Positions 46,907 through 54,785 of a DNA stretch of 64,000 bases are shown here, piece after piece. The stretch lies in assembly GCA_965263215.1 (NCBI GenBank), contig OZ253663.1, forward strand, positions 930,001-994,000, read 5' to 3'. Source of the DNA: UBA1672 sp965263215 (GTDB lineage: Bacteria > Pseudomonadota > Alphaproteobacteria > Micavibrionales > Micavibrionaceae). The position numbers and the translations under genes are program-made. Each line of letters starts with the position of its first letter. Position 1 is the stretch's first letter. Below the pieces are notes generated by a model. It was not told the DNA's origin, ran no database searches, and saw only the letters and a list, made by a program, of their open reading frames with translations.

Positions 46907-47735
46907 AATCCTGTCGCACCGCGGTGCACTTAATAACATGGTTAAACGTATCGCGGTCGATGCGGGTGAGCTGATTCTTGAATATTTCGAAGGTGTGCGT
47001 GATATGAAGCTCGCCGAGAAAGGGGACGGCTCGCCTGTGACCCTCGCGGATCAGGAGGCTGAGAAATTAATAGAAGAGCGCTTGCTTGCGATTTTACCGG
47101 ATATCCCAGTTATTGGTGAAGAATCGCATGCCGCTGGGCGACGCATTGATTTGGCGACGCAGGAGTATTTTTGGCTTGTTGACCCCTTGGATGGAACACG
47201 CGCTTTTGTGCGCGGGGATGCTGATTTCACCGTTAACATCGCCCTGATCCATAAATCAGAGCCTGTTTTGGGCGTGGTGTATGCCCCTGAAAAGGGTGAA
47301 ATGTATTCCGGTTTTGTGAATGAAGATGGTAATGCGCAGGCTGTGCGCTATTTCGAGGATAGTGAAACCGAAAAAGAACTTCGTACCCGTAAAATGCCCC
47401 AAAAGGGGCTGACTGTGATGTCGAGCGGATATTACGGCAATAAGGATGAGCAGGAAAAACTTTTGGACGGTTTAAAAGTCGCGACGGTGGTTCGGCGTGC
47501 AAGTTCCATAAAAATATGCGTAATTGCCAATGGTAAGGCTGATTTATATCCGCGTTTTGGTCCAACCTGTGAATGGGATACGGCCGCCGGGCATGCTATT
47601 CTGAAAGCTGCCGGCGGAGATATTCGTGATATGAAAGGGAATTCATTAAAGTATGGTGTTGGCGCGCCTGATTTGCTGAATCCTGACTTTATGGCGGCAT
47701 CTGGTGACGTTCTTGAGCATTTTAAAGCCACTTAA
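46896..47735 (+). CDS. cysQ: 3'(2'),5'-bisphosphate nucleotidase (CysQ type)
   Basis: This 279-residue protein hydrolyses PAP/PAPS in sulfate activation or recycling. VIGEESHAAGR near residue 72, WLVDPLDGTRAFVRGD near 91 and the WDTAAGHAIL motif near 227 are inositol-monophosphatase-family signatures for Mg-dependent phosphatases. ATG at 46896 overlaps the cysNC end by 11 nt; an ATG at 46938 is an alternative. Coupling to the CysNC gene supports the assignment. Confidence 0.93.
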   Translation: MSSKILSHRGALNNMVKRIAVDAGELILEYFEGVRDMKLAEKGDGSPVTLADQEAEKLIEERLLAILPDIPVIGEESHAAGRRIDLATQEYFWLVDPLDGTRAFVRGDADFTVNIALIHKSEPVLGVVYAPEKGEMYSGFVNEDGNAQAVRYFEDSETEKELRTRKMPQKGLTVMSSGYYGNKDEQEKLLDGLKVATVVRRASSIKICVIANGKADLYPRFGPTCEWDTAAGHAILKAAGGDIRDMKGNSLKYGVGAPDLLNPDFMAASGDVLEHFKAT

Positions 47736-47756
47736 ACCGTAAAAACACAATAAATC

Positions 47757-47785
47757 TTGTCCTTTAATAGATGTGGTACTATAAT
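47757..47785 (+). promoter_or_regulatory. Sigma70-type promoter of the following exported-protein gene
   Basis: TTGTCC (47757-47762) and a consensus TATAAT (47780-47785) are 17 nt apart. The ATG of the gene lies only 6 nt after the -10, so the transcript would start at or next to the start codon (leaderless). Confidence 0.72.
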
Positions 47786-47790
47786 TACGT

Positions 47791-48531
47791 ATGGTTTTAA
47801 ATATACGCAAAATTTCAGCTTTATTTGTTATGGTAACATGCGTTGCCATGTTTTCTTTTTTATCAATCTCTTCTGCGCAGAATGTTGTTTCTGAAGCTGA
47901 AGGTAAGAAGAGGGCGCTGGAAAATGCGCAAACCAACGAAGATGGTGAAGTGCAGCATCTTGATCCGCAGGATTATCAAACGTGGAAAAAAGATTTTGTT
48001 CCACATAAGTTCGAAGATTTGGCTTTTTCTAAGGATCAAAGGGGGTGTAGTACCAAAATGGCATTTTCTAATATGCTCATTGAGAAATATAATGAAGGTA
48101 CTTTGCCTGCCGGGTTGACTGAATCAAAGATAATACAGCCATATATTGAAGAGCAGTTTGCGTTAATCCGCGAGCAGGGTATTGATCAAGCTAGATATAA
48201 CACAATGAGTGAGTATCAGAATTGTATGAAAACGGCTGTTAAGGACTCCGATCCTTCCAAAGCCTATGACATGGAACAGCGTTTTGGGGCCTGTGGTCAA
48301 TTAAATAAGATCGTTTTGGGCACGCTTGATTCGATTAAAAAAAGGCAAAGCATGGATAGTGTCATTCGTAAATATGAGAATGACGCTCCTGATCTGACGG
48401 AGACGACCTTTGGTGCTACTGAAGATCCGGTCCCTCTTTTGGTTGGTAAACTCTATCAGGTTGCTGAAGAGGGTGAATATAACGATGCTGTCGCTCTTGG
48501 TTCTAAGATGACATATGCTTGTTATATGTGA
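47791..48531 (+). CDS. Exported protein of unknown function
   Basis: This 246-residue protein has a signal peptide (about 1-29, cleavage after SSA/QNV), then a charged helical region with several cysteines (about residues 87, 149, 172 and 244). No family recognised. The ATG at 47791 is directly at the predicted transcription start of TTGTCC-17-TATAAT, so it may be translated from a leaderless mRNA; the internal ATG at 47830 lacks a ribosome site. It follows cysQ by 55 nt but has its own promoter. Confidence 0.75.
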   Translation: MVLNIRKISALFVMVTCVAMFSFLSISSAQNVVSEAEGKKRALENAQTNEDGEVQHLDPQDYQTWKKDFVPHKFEDLAFSKDQRGCSTKMAFSNMLIEKYNEGTLPAGLTESKIIQPYIEEQFALIREQGIDQARYNTMSEYQNCMKTAVKDSDPSKAYDMEQRFGACGQLNKIVLGTLDSIKKRQSMDSVIRKYENDAPDLTETTFGATEDPVPLLVGKLYQVAEEGEYNDAVALGSKMTYACYM

Positions 48532-48679
48532 TCTGTTGCGCTAAATAATTTACGTAACCACGCTTAGTAAATATTTGACATATCAACGAATATTCTTTAG
48601 TTATTATATGAATAAGGCGTGCATATGTCGCGGGTAAATGAGTGCGTTTTACAATTTAAAAGAACATAGGGATGAATAA

Positions 48680-49651
48680 ATGTCTATATTAAGAGATATT
48701 ACGAACACGGTTGCAGCAGCCATCGTTGTGGCAGGGTTGTCTACACAAGCCCTGTCCCAAGATTTACAGGCGGATAATACTGCGACAATGGACAGGACGC
48801 ATGTGACAACGCAAAGTCAGCAAGCAGGCGGTTTTGTCAATGCTCAGGTTCCTGATACTGAATTGCAGTTCAGGAGTGGTAGGATCAACGGAGAAATGGT
48901 TGAAATTACGCCTGACATTGTGCGCGAATATGCGCAACGCGGGCAAATTAAGGCACCGGTTGCAAGAGAGGAAAATACAATTTCTCTTGAAGGGTTCTTT
49001 GAATTTCGTGAAAAAAGGGCAGCGGAAAAAAAGGCTGGTATTTTCATCGGCGTTGTTGTTGGTAATGAGCCATATAAACCACTTTCTGCTGGGTATGATG
49101 GAAGAGATCAGTTCCGAGATGTACATAAACGTGTTGTAGAATTGATGAGCGGATATGAACATGCGGATGTTGGTATTATTCCAGGTACTGGCGGGCAGTT
49201 GAATGAGGATACGAAGGTTCCCGGTTTTGCGGAGGTTTACGGTGCAGAGGTGCAGGGTATTATTCCTCTGAGGAATCATGATGGTGCAGAGATATCGTAC
49301 CCGGGTGACTTTACGGTGCCTATTCGTGAGGGGGATATCTTGATTATGGTTAATGATAATCCTCTTGTTTTTATCAATGCTGATCCGGGTGAAGAGGGTG
49401 ATTATGAATACGGGTTTCCTGACACCGTTGAGGAAATGGAAGTGTTGCTTAAGTATTACCTTGCACGTGATACGCACTTATATACATACGATGAGTATAT
49501 TGAGCATAACGATGCAATATTACTCGCCGCTCAAAATAAATATGGTGAGCATTTTGTAATGCGAGCGTCTGAAAGGGCGTCGGCAGGTGATGTAGCAGGG
49601 TCAGAAGACAGTAAGCCAGATATTACCGCATTTGCTTTAAACAATAATTAA
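48680..49651 (+). CDS. Exported protein, possibly Rossmann/SLOG-like, unknown function
   Basis: This 323-residue protein has a signal peptide (to about residue 26, cleavage near LSQ). Residues 115-270 have an alternating beta-alpha look with AGIFIGVVVGNEP, GIIPGTGGQL and a TVEEMEVLL segment reminiscent of nucleotide-binding (LOG/SLOG-type) proteins. The similarity is weak and from pattern only. A perfect TTGACA lies at 48575 but its best -10 is at poor spacing. AGGGATG precedes the ATG. A strong terminator follows. Confidence 0.72.
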   Translation: MSILRDITNTVAAAIVVAGLSTQALSQDLQADNTATMDRTHVTTQSQQAGGFVNAQVPDTELQFRSGRINGEMVEITPDIVREYAQRGQIKAPVAREENTISLEGFFEFREKRAAEKKAGIFIGVVVGNEPYKPLSAGYDGRDQFRDVHKRVVELMSGYEHADVGIIPGTGGQLNEDTKVPGFAEVYGAEVQGIIPLRNHDGAEISYPGDFTVPIREGDILIMVNDNPLVFINADPGEEGDYEYGFPDTVEEMEVLLKYYLARDTHLYTYDEYIEHNDAILLAAQNKYGEHFVMRASERASAGDVAGSEDSKPDITAFALNNN

Positions 49652-49670
49652 GCACAAATAAATGAGATAC

Positions 49671-49710
49671 AAAAGAAAGCTCCCGCAATTTGCGGGAGCT
49701 TTCTTTTGTT
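49671..49710. terminator. Long bidirectional intrinsic terminator
   Basis: Arms of 18 bp, 49671-49688 and 49690-49707, are fully complementary around a single central base (a 3-5 nt loop in practice). The A-rich left flank and T-rich right flank allow termination in both directions, serving the exported-protein gene and the facing 441-residue gene. Confidence 0.95.
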
Positions 49711-49744
49711 TGTGGCCTTTTCCTAATTACACGCGGAGAACTTA

Positions 49745-51070
49745 TTAAGCTGTGAATGCTGTTGTGCTGCCGCCGGTAAATGCCATTTGTCTATCTTGGT
49801 CTAAATCGTTTCTTGATGCAGGTTCCGCAGTTGTATCTTCTGGAGATACTTTAGAGGCAAAATGTGCGGATATTACGCTTGCCGTTTCCTCACCGGTACC
49901 TGAAAATGAACCCAAAGTATTGTCCGTATCGAATGCCTGTAATGCGACTTGTTCAGATTCACTAAAGGCAAAATCCTGATTTAGATCATCAGCACCAAAA
50001 ACATCATTGCTTGCGAACTCGGTTTCTGTTGATCCAAAGGCGTCACCGCTGTCAAAAGAATCAAAAGCGTCCAGACTTGCAACTTCTGTTTGTGTTGAGC
50101 TAAAAGCATCGCTGTCAGTGTCAAAAGACGCTTCTAAGCTTGCGGCTTCGGATATCAGATCATCCACATCACTGTTTGATGGCAGCTTAAGCGCTTCAGA
50201 AACGGGACTTCCGCTATTGAGGCGCGATTCCGCCACTTCAACCTTAATACCACCAGCTTCTTCGATGAGGTCATCTTTTTCATCATTGTTAGCATCAATG
50301 GTGTCATTGTTTTGAGTTTGTTGATCAAGATAAAATTGGTTTAATCTTTCAGTGTCAATTGTGCCATCGCTTTTTCTGAAATCGTCTAAATTGCCGCCAT
50401 GTAAACGAACAAAACTTTCGGCCTTTGCCCGTGCTGTGCGTCTGACGGATGGGTCAGAGGAATTGAGGTCGTCAACATCGTCCATCAACTCTTCAATTTC
50501 AGCGTTTTCTTGTTCTAGCTGAGCATTTTCTTGGTCAATTTCATTTATTCTCTGTTCGATTTCTGCAAGACGAGCATACAAACGCTCAAGCTCACGTGAC
50601 TGTTGTTGAGCTAAATCAAGCGTAAGATATTGTGTTCTTTTGCGTTCTTGCTCTTTCTTGAAGGCGTCGGGATCTTGTATGCCGACTTTTCTTCTTCCGA
50701 GGCTTGTTTCTGTGTTTTCATCACCTTTACCGCCTTGAGCTTCTCTGCCGGTCTCCATAAGGCTGTAGTTGAATGTCGTGCCTTCGTGGTGATCTTCAAC
50801 TCGAGTCGTGGCCATAATATCGGCCATTTCAATTTCATCAAATGTTGCTGGAGTTTTCTCTAAGTTTTCTTCAGCACGCAGAAAGTCTTCCATGGAAAGG
50901 ATTTCGGCTTTCAATAGCTCTTCTATTTCAGATACGCCGCCTTTGGAGAATTGATCACCCAATTGCCCGGGGAAAAACCCGCTCGTATCCTCTAATGGTT
51001 TTAATTGTGCTTGTCCCACGTCTTCTGTCACTTCAATATCCCCACACTGGTGACTTAATAAAAAAGCCAA
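49745..51070 (-). CDS. Acidic coiled-coil/low-complexity protein of unknown function
   Basis: A 441-residue protein. Residues ~130-205 form a coiled coil (LERLYARLAEIEQRI...). The C-terminal half is Ser/Asp/Phe/Ala-rich and acidic with repeated FDSxDAF-like and ASLEASFD segments, so probably disordered. There is a short hydrophobic stretch at the N-terminus. The start is uncertain: TTG at 51070 has only weak ribosome-site support (GGA about 5 nt upstream), and the frame is open another 17 codons upstream, with a hydrophobic lead but no ATG or GTG. Family and function unknown. Confidence 0.75.
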   Translation of the reverse strand: MAFLLSHQCGDIEVTEDVGQAQLKPLEDTSGFFPGQLGDQFSKGGVSEIEELLKAEILSMEDFLRAEENLEKTPATFDEIEMADIMATTRVEDHHEGTTFNYSLMETGREAQGGKGDENTETSLGRRKVGIQDPDAFKKEQERKRTQYLTLDLAQQQSRELERLYARLAEIEQRINEIDQENAQLEQENAEIEELMDDVDDLNSSDPSVRRTARAKAESFVRLHGGNLDDFRKSDGTIDTERLNQFYLDQQTQNNDTIDANNDEKDDLIEEAGGIKVEVAESRLNSGSPVSEALKLPSNSDVDDLISEAASLEASFDTDSDAFSSTQTEVASLDAFDSFDSGDAFGSTETEFASNDVFGADDLNQDFAFSESEQVALQAFDTDNTLGSFSGTGEETASVISAHFASKVSPEDTTAEPASRNDLDQDRQMAFTGGSTTAFTA

Positions 51071-51395
51071 TATTCCGAGTAGAGGATAAACCCTAAAAGT
51101 TAAAATTATGTAAATGGAAGATTAAGTATGCGTTTGCATTTCTTGAAAAGACATACACGCCACTATTTCTTATTTTATATTTGAAACTTGTGACGTCTCC
51201 CTGTGTCAATAGAACTGCGGATTTTTTCCTTGTTATTACTACCGACTTAAGAAAACTACGCCTTTTTTTTGTAGAATGCAAACTTTTTTAAAATTTTTTT
51301 GTTTGTAAATTAGTGGTTTCTAATGCATTGATATAAAAGGAAACCTGTATGTATTATGAAATACATAATATGTGTATTATTATGCATTAAATTAT
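51071..51395. other. Intergenic region, AT-rich, no gene seen
   Basis: This 325-nt region separates the 441-residue gene from a possible small membrane gene. It holds an 8-bp hairpin, TATGTATT/AATACATA (51348-51367, loop ATGA), and T runs near 51265-51300. No believable coding frame or promoter was seen. Confidence 0.55.
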
Positions 51396-51596
51396 TTACA
51401 TAACGTTTTTTGCCTTTGCAGGCGACATTTCTATATCTTTTGTGAATGCGCTGTTTTTTTTGACGAAAAGCATGCTGACAGTGATAAGAAACACAAAAGT
51501 CCTCAGCCATAAGCTTTGCCATAATCCGTACGTCATGGGTGCAATGAGCGACATTAAAATGATGAAAACTAATGGAAAACGACTGGAGCGTGTCAC
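51396..51596 (-). CDS. Possible small two-helix membrane protein
   Basis: A 66-residue frame from GTG at 51596, preceded by GGAAGG at 7 nt, with two hydrophobic segments (about 8-22 and 29-45) and a Lys-rich end. The start choice and its reality rest only on the ribosome site and hydrophobic layout; no family seen. It lies alone in an AT-rich gap. Confidence 0.4.
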   Translation of the reverse strand: MTRSSRFPLVFIILMSLIAPMTYGLWQSLWLRTFVFLITVSMLFVKKNSAFTKDIEMSPAKAKNVM

Positions 51597-51762
51597 AAAA
51601 TTACCTTCCAAAATATGTGAATGCTTTAATCATGCTTTTCTTTATGTATTAGGTTTTTAAAAAATAAGTAGAGCTTTTCATTTTTTTTCCAAGGATCACT
51701 CTTTCCTTATCGTCTTATCTGTATAAAATGGGGGAAATTCCCGTTTAGAAAATGGTTAGCGT

Positions 51763-52302
51763 ATGCCGAATACGGATGAAACAGAGCTGATAAACCGTGC
51801 ATCGCGCGGAGATGCCGATGCTTTTGAAGCTCTGGTAAACACTTACTATGAGGTCATGTTCAAGATGGCGTATAAATGGTGCGGGAATAGAAGAGATGCC
51901 GAGGACATCACGCAGGAAGCTTGTATGAAGCTTGCGCGTGGGATTGGCAGTTATAAAGGCGGTTCTAAATTCACAAGCTGGCTTTATGTTTTGGTCATCA
52001 ATACGGCAAAGGATTGGTATAAATCTCAAAACCGTCACCCCGAAGGTACAGAACTGTTGGAAAGCATCGTTGCGGATAGTGATAATGCTGAGGAGAGGCT
52101 CTATACTCGCCAAGTCTTGGACGAAGTGAATAAACTGCCCGAAACGGAAAAGGAATCATTGCTACTTGTCATGGGGCAGGGGTTATCTCACAAGGAAGCC
52201 GCTGATTTATCGGGCGTCAAGGAAAGCACAATATCATGGCGTATCCACGAAGCGCGTAAAAAGCTTGAAAGTATCTTTGGAAAGGAGGAGCGTTATGGAT
52301 GA
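51763..52302 (+). CDS. RNA polymerase sigma factor, ECF family
   Basis: This 179-residue sigma70-family protein has region 2 at about 15-75 (with MFKMAYKWCGNRRDAEDITQEACMKLARG) and region 4 at about 120-170 (LPETEKESLLL, then GLSHKEAADLSGVKESTISWRIHEAR). Lack of regions 1 and 3 marks it as ECF. It overlaps by 8 nt the VWA protein, the likely membrane partner or regulator. An inverted repeat GGGAAATTCCC lies 21 nt before the start (51732-51742), and TATAAA occurs at 51722. Its ECF subgroup is not assigned. Confidence 0.93.
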   Translation: MPNTDETELINRASRGDADAFEALVNTYYEVMFKMAYKWCGNRRDAEDITQEACMKLARGIGSYKGGSKFTSWLYVLVINTAKDWYKSQNRHPEGTELLESIVADSDNAEERLYTRQVLDEVNKLPETEKESLLLVMGQGLSHKEAADLSGVKESTISWRIHEARKKLESIFGKEERYG

Positions 52303-54673
52303 GAATAAATTAGAGAAAATCCTGAGCGAAGATCACGCTCCCGACATTGATATTAATGCGCGAAAACGCGCGGTTAATCTGGCTATGGCGGAGTTTAAAA
52401 CTGCGCAAAATGAAAAAAATAAAGAATCTTCCCAAGGAAATTCATTCCTCTCTCGTCTTATCGGTATCAACACCCGAAAAGGAGAGAGAACAATGGAACA
52501 GAAAAAGAAATCAAAATTTATATATGGTGCAACCGCAACGGCGATGGCTGTTGTGCTTGTTGGTGCGTTAAGCATTTCCCAAATGAATGAAACCATCGAT
52601 AGACATCAGGCAAATGCAATAGGAGGTGGAAGTAGTAACAATTTTGGAAGTATTGCACAAAATACATCTACTTCGTCGTTGTCTGATTTGGCCTCTGGTT
52701 TGAGTGAATTGTTTTCAAGTGATGACGCCGATGTAGGGCAGGGTGCTAGTGTGATGCCTTCTGGGCCAGATGTAAGTGCTACACCTAGAACAGATGAAGA
52801 GGTGGCACCCGCTTATGTAGAGGCGGTGGAGCAGGAAAGTGCATCTAAAAATGATGGTGTGCAAGACTGGCGCCGTGAAAAAGGTGCATCTGATGATATT
52901 GTGCGCCAAAATAAGGAGATTGCCGATCAAACCGTGGCGGTTCCAGCCGAATCTGTTGGCGGGAAGCTCAAGAAACAAGTGCCCGCCAAAGATGCGCCGT
53001 TAGATGATTGGCGCAGATCATCGGAAGTCGATAGTGCTGTCGCTGGTGCGACTGCTCCATCTGTTGCAGAAGAAATGGTTCAGGCGCCTGTAACGCCTCA
53101 AGCCAAAGCCGAAAGAAAGGCAATCGGTCAATCACTCTACAATAGTGTGCCAAGTGGTACTGTTGTTGGTGACAGAATGATTGCGCCGTACCCACAACCG
53201 ATGCCAGTACCGCCGCCTGTTTATCAGGAAGAAAACCGCGATCAGTTCGAAAAATTCGTGGTGAACCCGTTCAAACAAGTCACAACCGATCCTGTTTCGA
53301 CTTTTTCATCAGATGTTGATACGGCAAGCTATAGCTTCGTGCGTAAAACTCTGAATAACGGGCGTTTGCCGAACCCGAATACAGTACGCGTTGAGGAAAT
53401 GGTGAATTATTTCGATTATAATTACCCACTCCCCGAGAGCCGTTCCGAGCCGTTCAAGCCAACAGTGACTGTCGTGGACAGCCCATGGGCCGAAGGACGC
53501 AAATTGATGCATATCGGTATTAAGGGCTATCAACTCGCGAAAACTGAACTGCGTAGCAATATCGTGTTTTTGCTCGATGTGTCCGGTTCGATGAACCAAC
53601 CTGATAAGCTACCGCTTGTAAAAAATTCTATGAAGATGCTTTTGGATAGCCTTCACCGCGATGATACTGTTTCGATTGTGGTCTATGCCGGATCAACAGG
53701 CGTTGTGTTAGAGCCAACGCCCGTATCTCAACGCTCTACCATTTTGAGTGCGATGAATAATTTGCGTGCAGGTGGTGGTACAGCAGGTGCGGCAGGTATA
53801 CGTCTTGCGTATGACATGGCCGAGCAAAATTTCGATAAACGTGCTGTGAACCGCGTTATTATGGCCACTGATGGTGACTTTAATGTCGGTATTACAAACC
53901 GTGAAGAACTAAAGGGCTATATCGAGAAGAAACGCGATAAAGGCATATTCCTCTCCGTCCTTGGTTTTGGTCAGGGCAATTATAATGACCACATGATGCA
54001 GACTTTGGCACAAAATGGTAACGGTATCGCGGCTTATATTGATAACATCAGTGAAGCGCGTAAGGTGCTGGTAGAGGAAGCAACATCATCATTATTCCCG
54101 ATTGCCAAAGACGTTAAGTTTCAGGTGGAGTTTAACCCGAATGCTGTCGCGGAATATCGTTTGATTGGTTATGAAACACGTGCCTTGAAACGCGAAGACT
54201 TCAACAATGACAAAATTGATGCCGGTGATATGGGCGCAGGTCACACTGTCACCGCGATCTATGAATTTGTTCCGGTGGGTAGCTCTGCGGTGACGATGGA
54301 TCCATTGCGTTATGGTGATCAAGCACAAGAGAAACGTGTGGTTAAACCGGTCAGCAATGAGTACGCATTTTTGAAAATTCGTTATAAGTTGCCGACTGAA
54401 AATACAAGCAAGCTTATCACAACGCCTGTAACCACTGATCTACAGCTTCGTGAATATAGCAAATTTCTTGAGAAAAGCCGAACTCAAAATGATGCCATGT
54501 TCTCTATCGCGGTTGCGGCATTCGGGCAAATTTTGAAGGGTGGCGAATATACCGGAAACTTCTCTTACGATGACGTGATTGCAATGGCGCAAAACAGTAA
54601 GGGTGAAGATATTTACGGACACCGCTCGGAATTTATAAAGCTTGTGCGTTTGGCGAAAACATTGTCCAGATAA
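52295..54673 (+). CDS. Membrane VWA-domain protein (YfbK-like) with anti-sigma-like N-terminus
   Basis: The ATG at 52295 has AGGAGG 10 nt upstream and overlaps the sigma gene end, giving 792 residues. Residues 1-75 are a charged cytoplasmic part, 76-95 a membrane helix, then a Ser/Ala-rich linker to about 340 with two DWRR motifs. About 345-415 resembles the VWA-associated N-terminal module (PVSTFSSDVDTASYSFVRK), followed by a VWA domain with MIDAS DVSGSM near 427, and a C-terminal DUF3520-like region. The VWA core is probably periplasmic. The pairing with an ECF gene and single-helix layout suggests anti-sigma function, which is inferred. Confidence 0.9.
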   Translation: MDENKLEKILSEDHAPDIDINARKRAVNLAMAEFKTAQNEKNKESSQGNSFLSRLIGINTRKGERTMEQKKKSKFIYGATATAMAVVLVGALSISQMNETIDRHQANAIGGGSSNNFGSIAQNTSTSSLSDLASGLSELFSSDDADVGQGASVMPSGPDVSATPRTDEEVAPAYVEAVEQESASKNDGVQDWRREKGASDDIVRQNKEIADQTVAVPAESVGGKLKKQVPAKDAPLDDWRRSSEVDSAVAGATAPSVAEEMVQAPVTPQAKAERKAIGQSLYNSVPSGTVVGDRMIAPYPQPMPVPPPVYQEENRDQFEKFVVNPFKQVTTDPVSTFSSDVDTASYSFVRKTLNNGRLPNPNTVRVEEMVNYFDYNYPLPESRSEPFKPTVTVVDSPWAEGRKLMHIGIKGYQLAKTELRSNIVFLLDVSGSMNQPDKLPLVKNSMKMLLDSLHRDDTVSIVVYAGSTGVVLEPTPVSQRSTILSAMNNLRAGGGTAGAAGIRLAYDMAEQNFDKRAVNRVIMATDGDFNVGITNREELKGYIEKKRDKGIFLSVLGFGQGNYNDHMMQTLAQNGNGIAAYIDNISEARKVLVEEATSSLFPIAKDVKFQVEFNPNAVAEYRLIGYETRALKREDFNNDKIDAGDMGAGHTVTAIYEFVPVGSSAVTMDPLRYGDQAQEKRVVKPVSNEYAFLKIRYKLPTENTSKLITTPVTTDLQLREYSKFLEKSRTQNDAMFSIAVAAFGQILKGGEYTGNFSYDDVIAMAQNSKGEDIYGHRSEFIKLVRLAKTLSR

Positions 54674-54696
54674 CCATACTTAATTCACAAAATGAT

Positions 54697-54725
54697 AAAG
54701 AGGCCGAACATTCGGCCTCTTTTTA
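54697..54725 (+). terminator. Intrinsic terminator after the VWA gene
   Basis: AAAGAGGCCGAA (54697-54708) pairs with TTCGGCCTCTTT (54711-54722), perfect 12-bp arms around CA, followed by TTTTT. Confidence 0.95.
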
Positions 54726-54785
54726 TTGGCTTTTTGGTAAGATTTATACTACACAGGCCATTGATTTTAAGATGAGACGGTACAA

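Noticed and set aside
48554..48590. Second GTAACC...CGAA ECF-type promoter before the 48680 gene
   Set aside because: The two elements are 27 nt apart, too far for an ECF promoter.
48764..49477. 237-residue opposite-strand frame inside the exported protein gene
   Set aside because: It is a shadow: low-complexity His/Asn/Ile-rich sequence, no ribosome site, and the plus-strand gene has a signal peptide.
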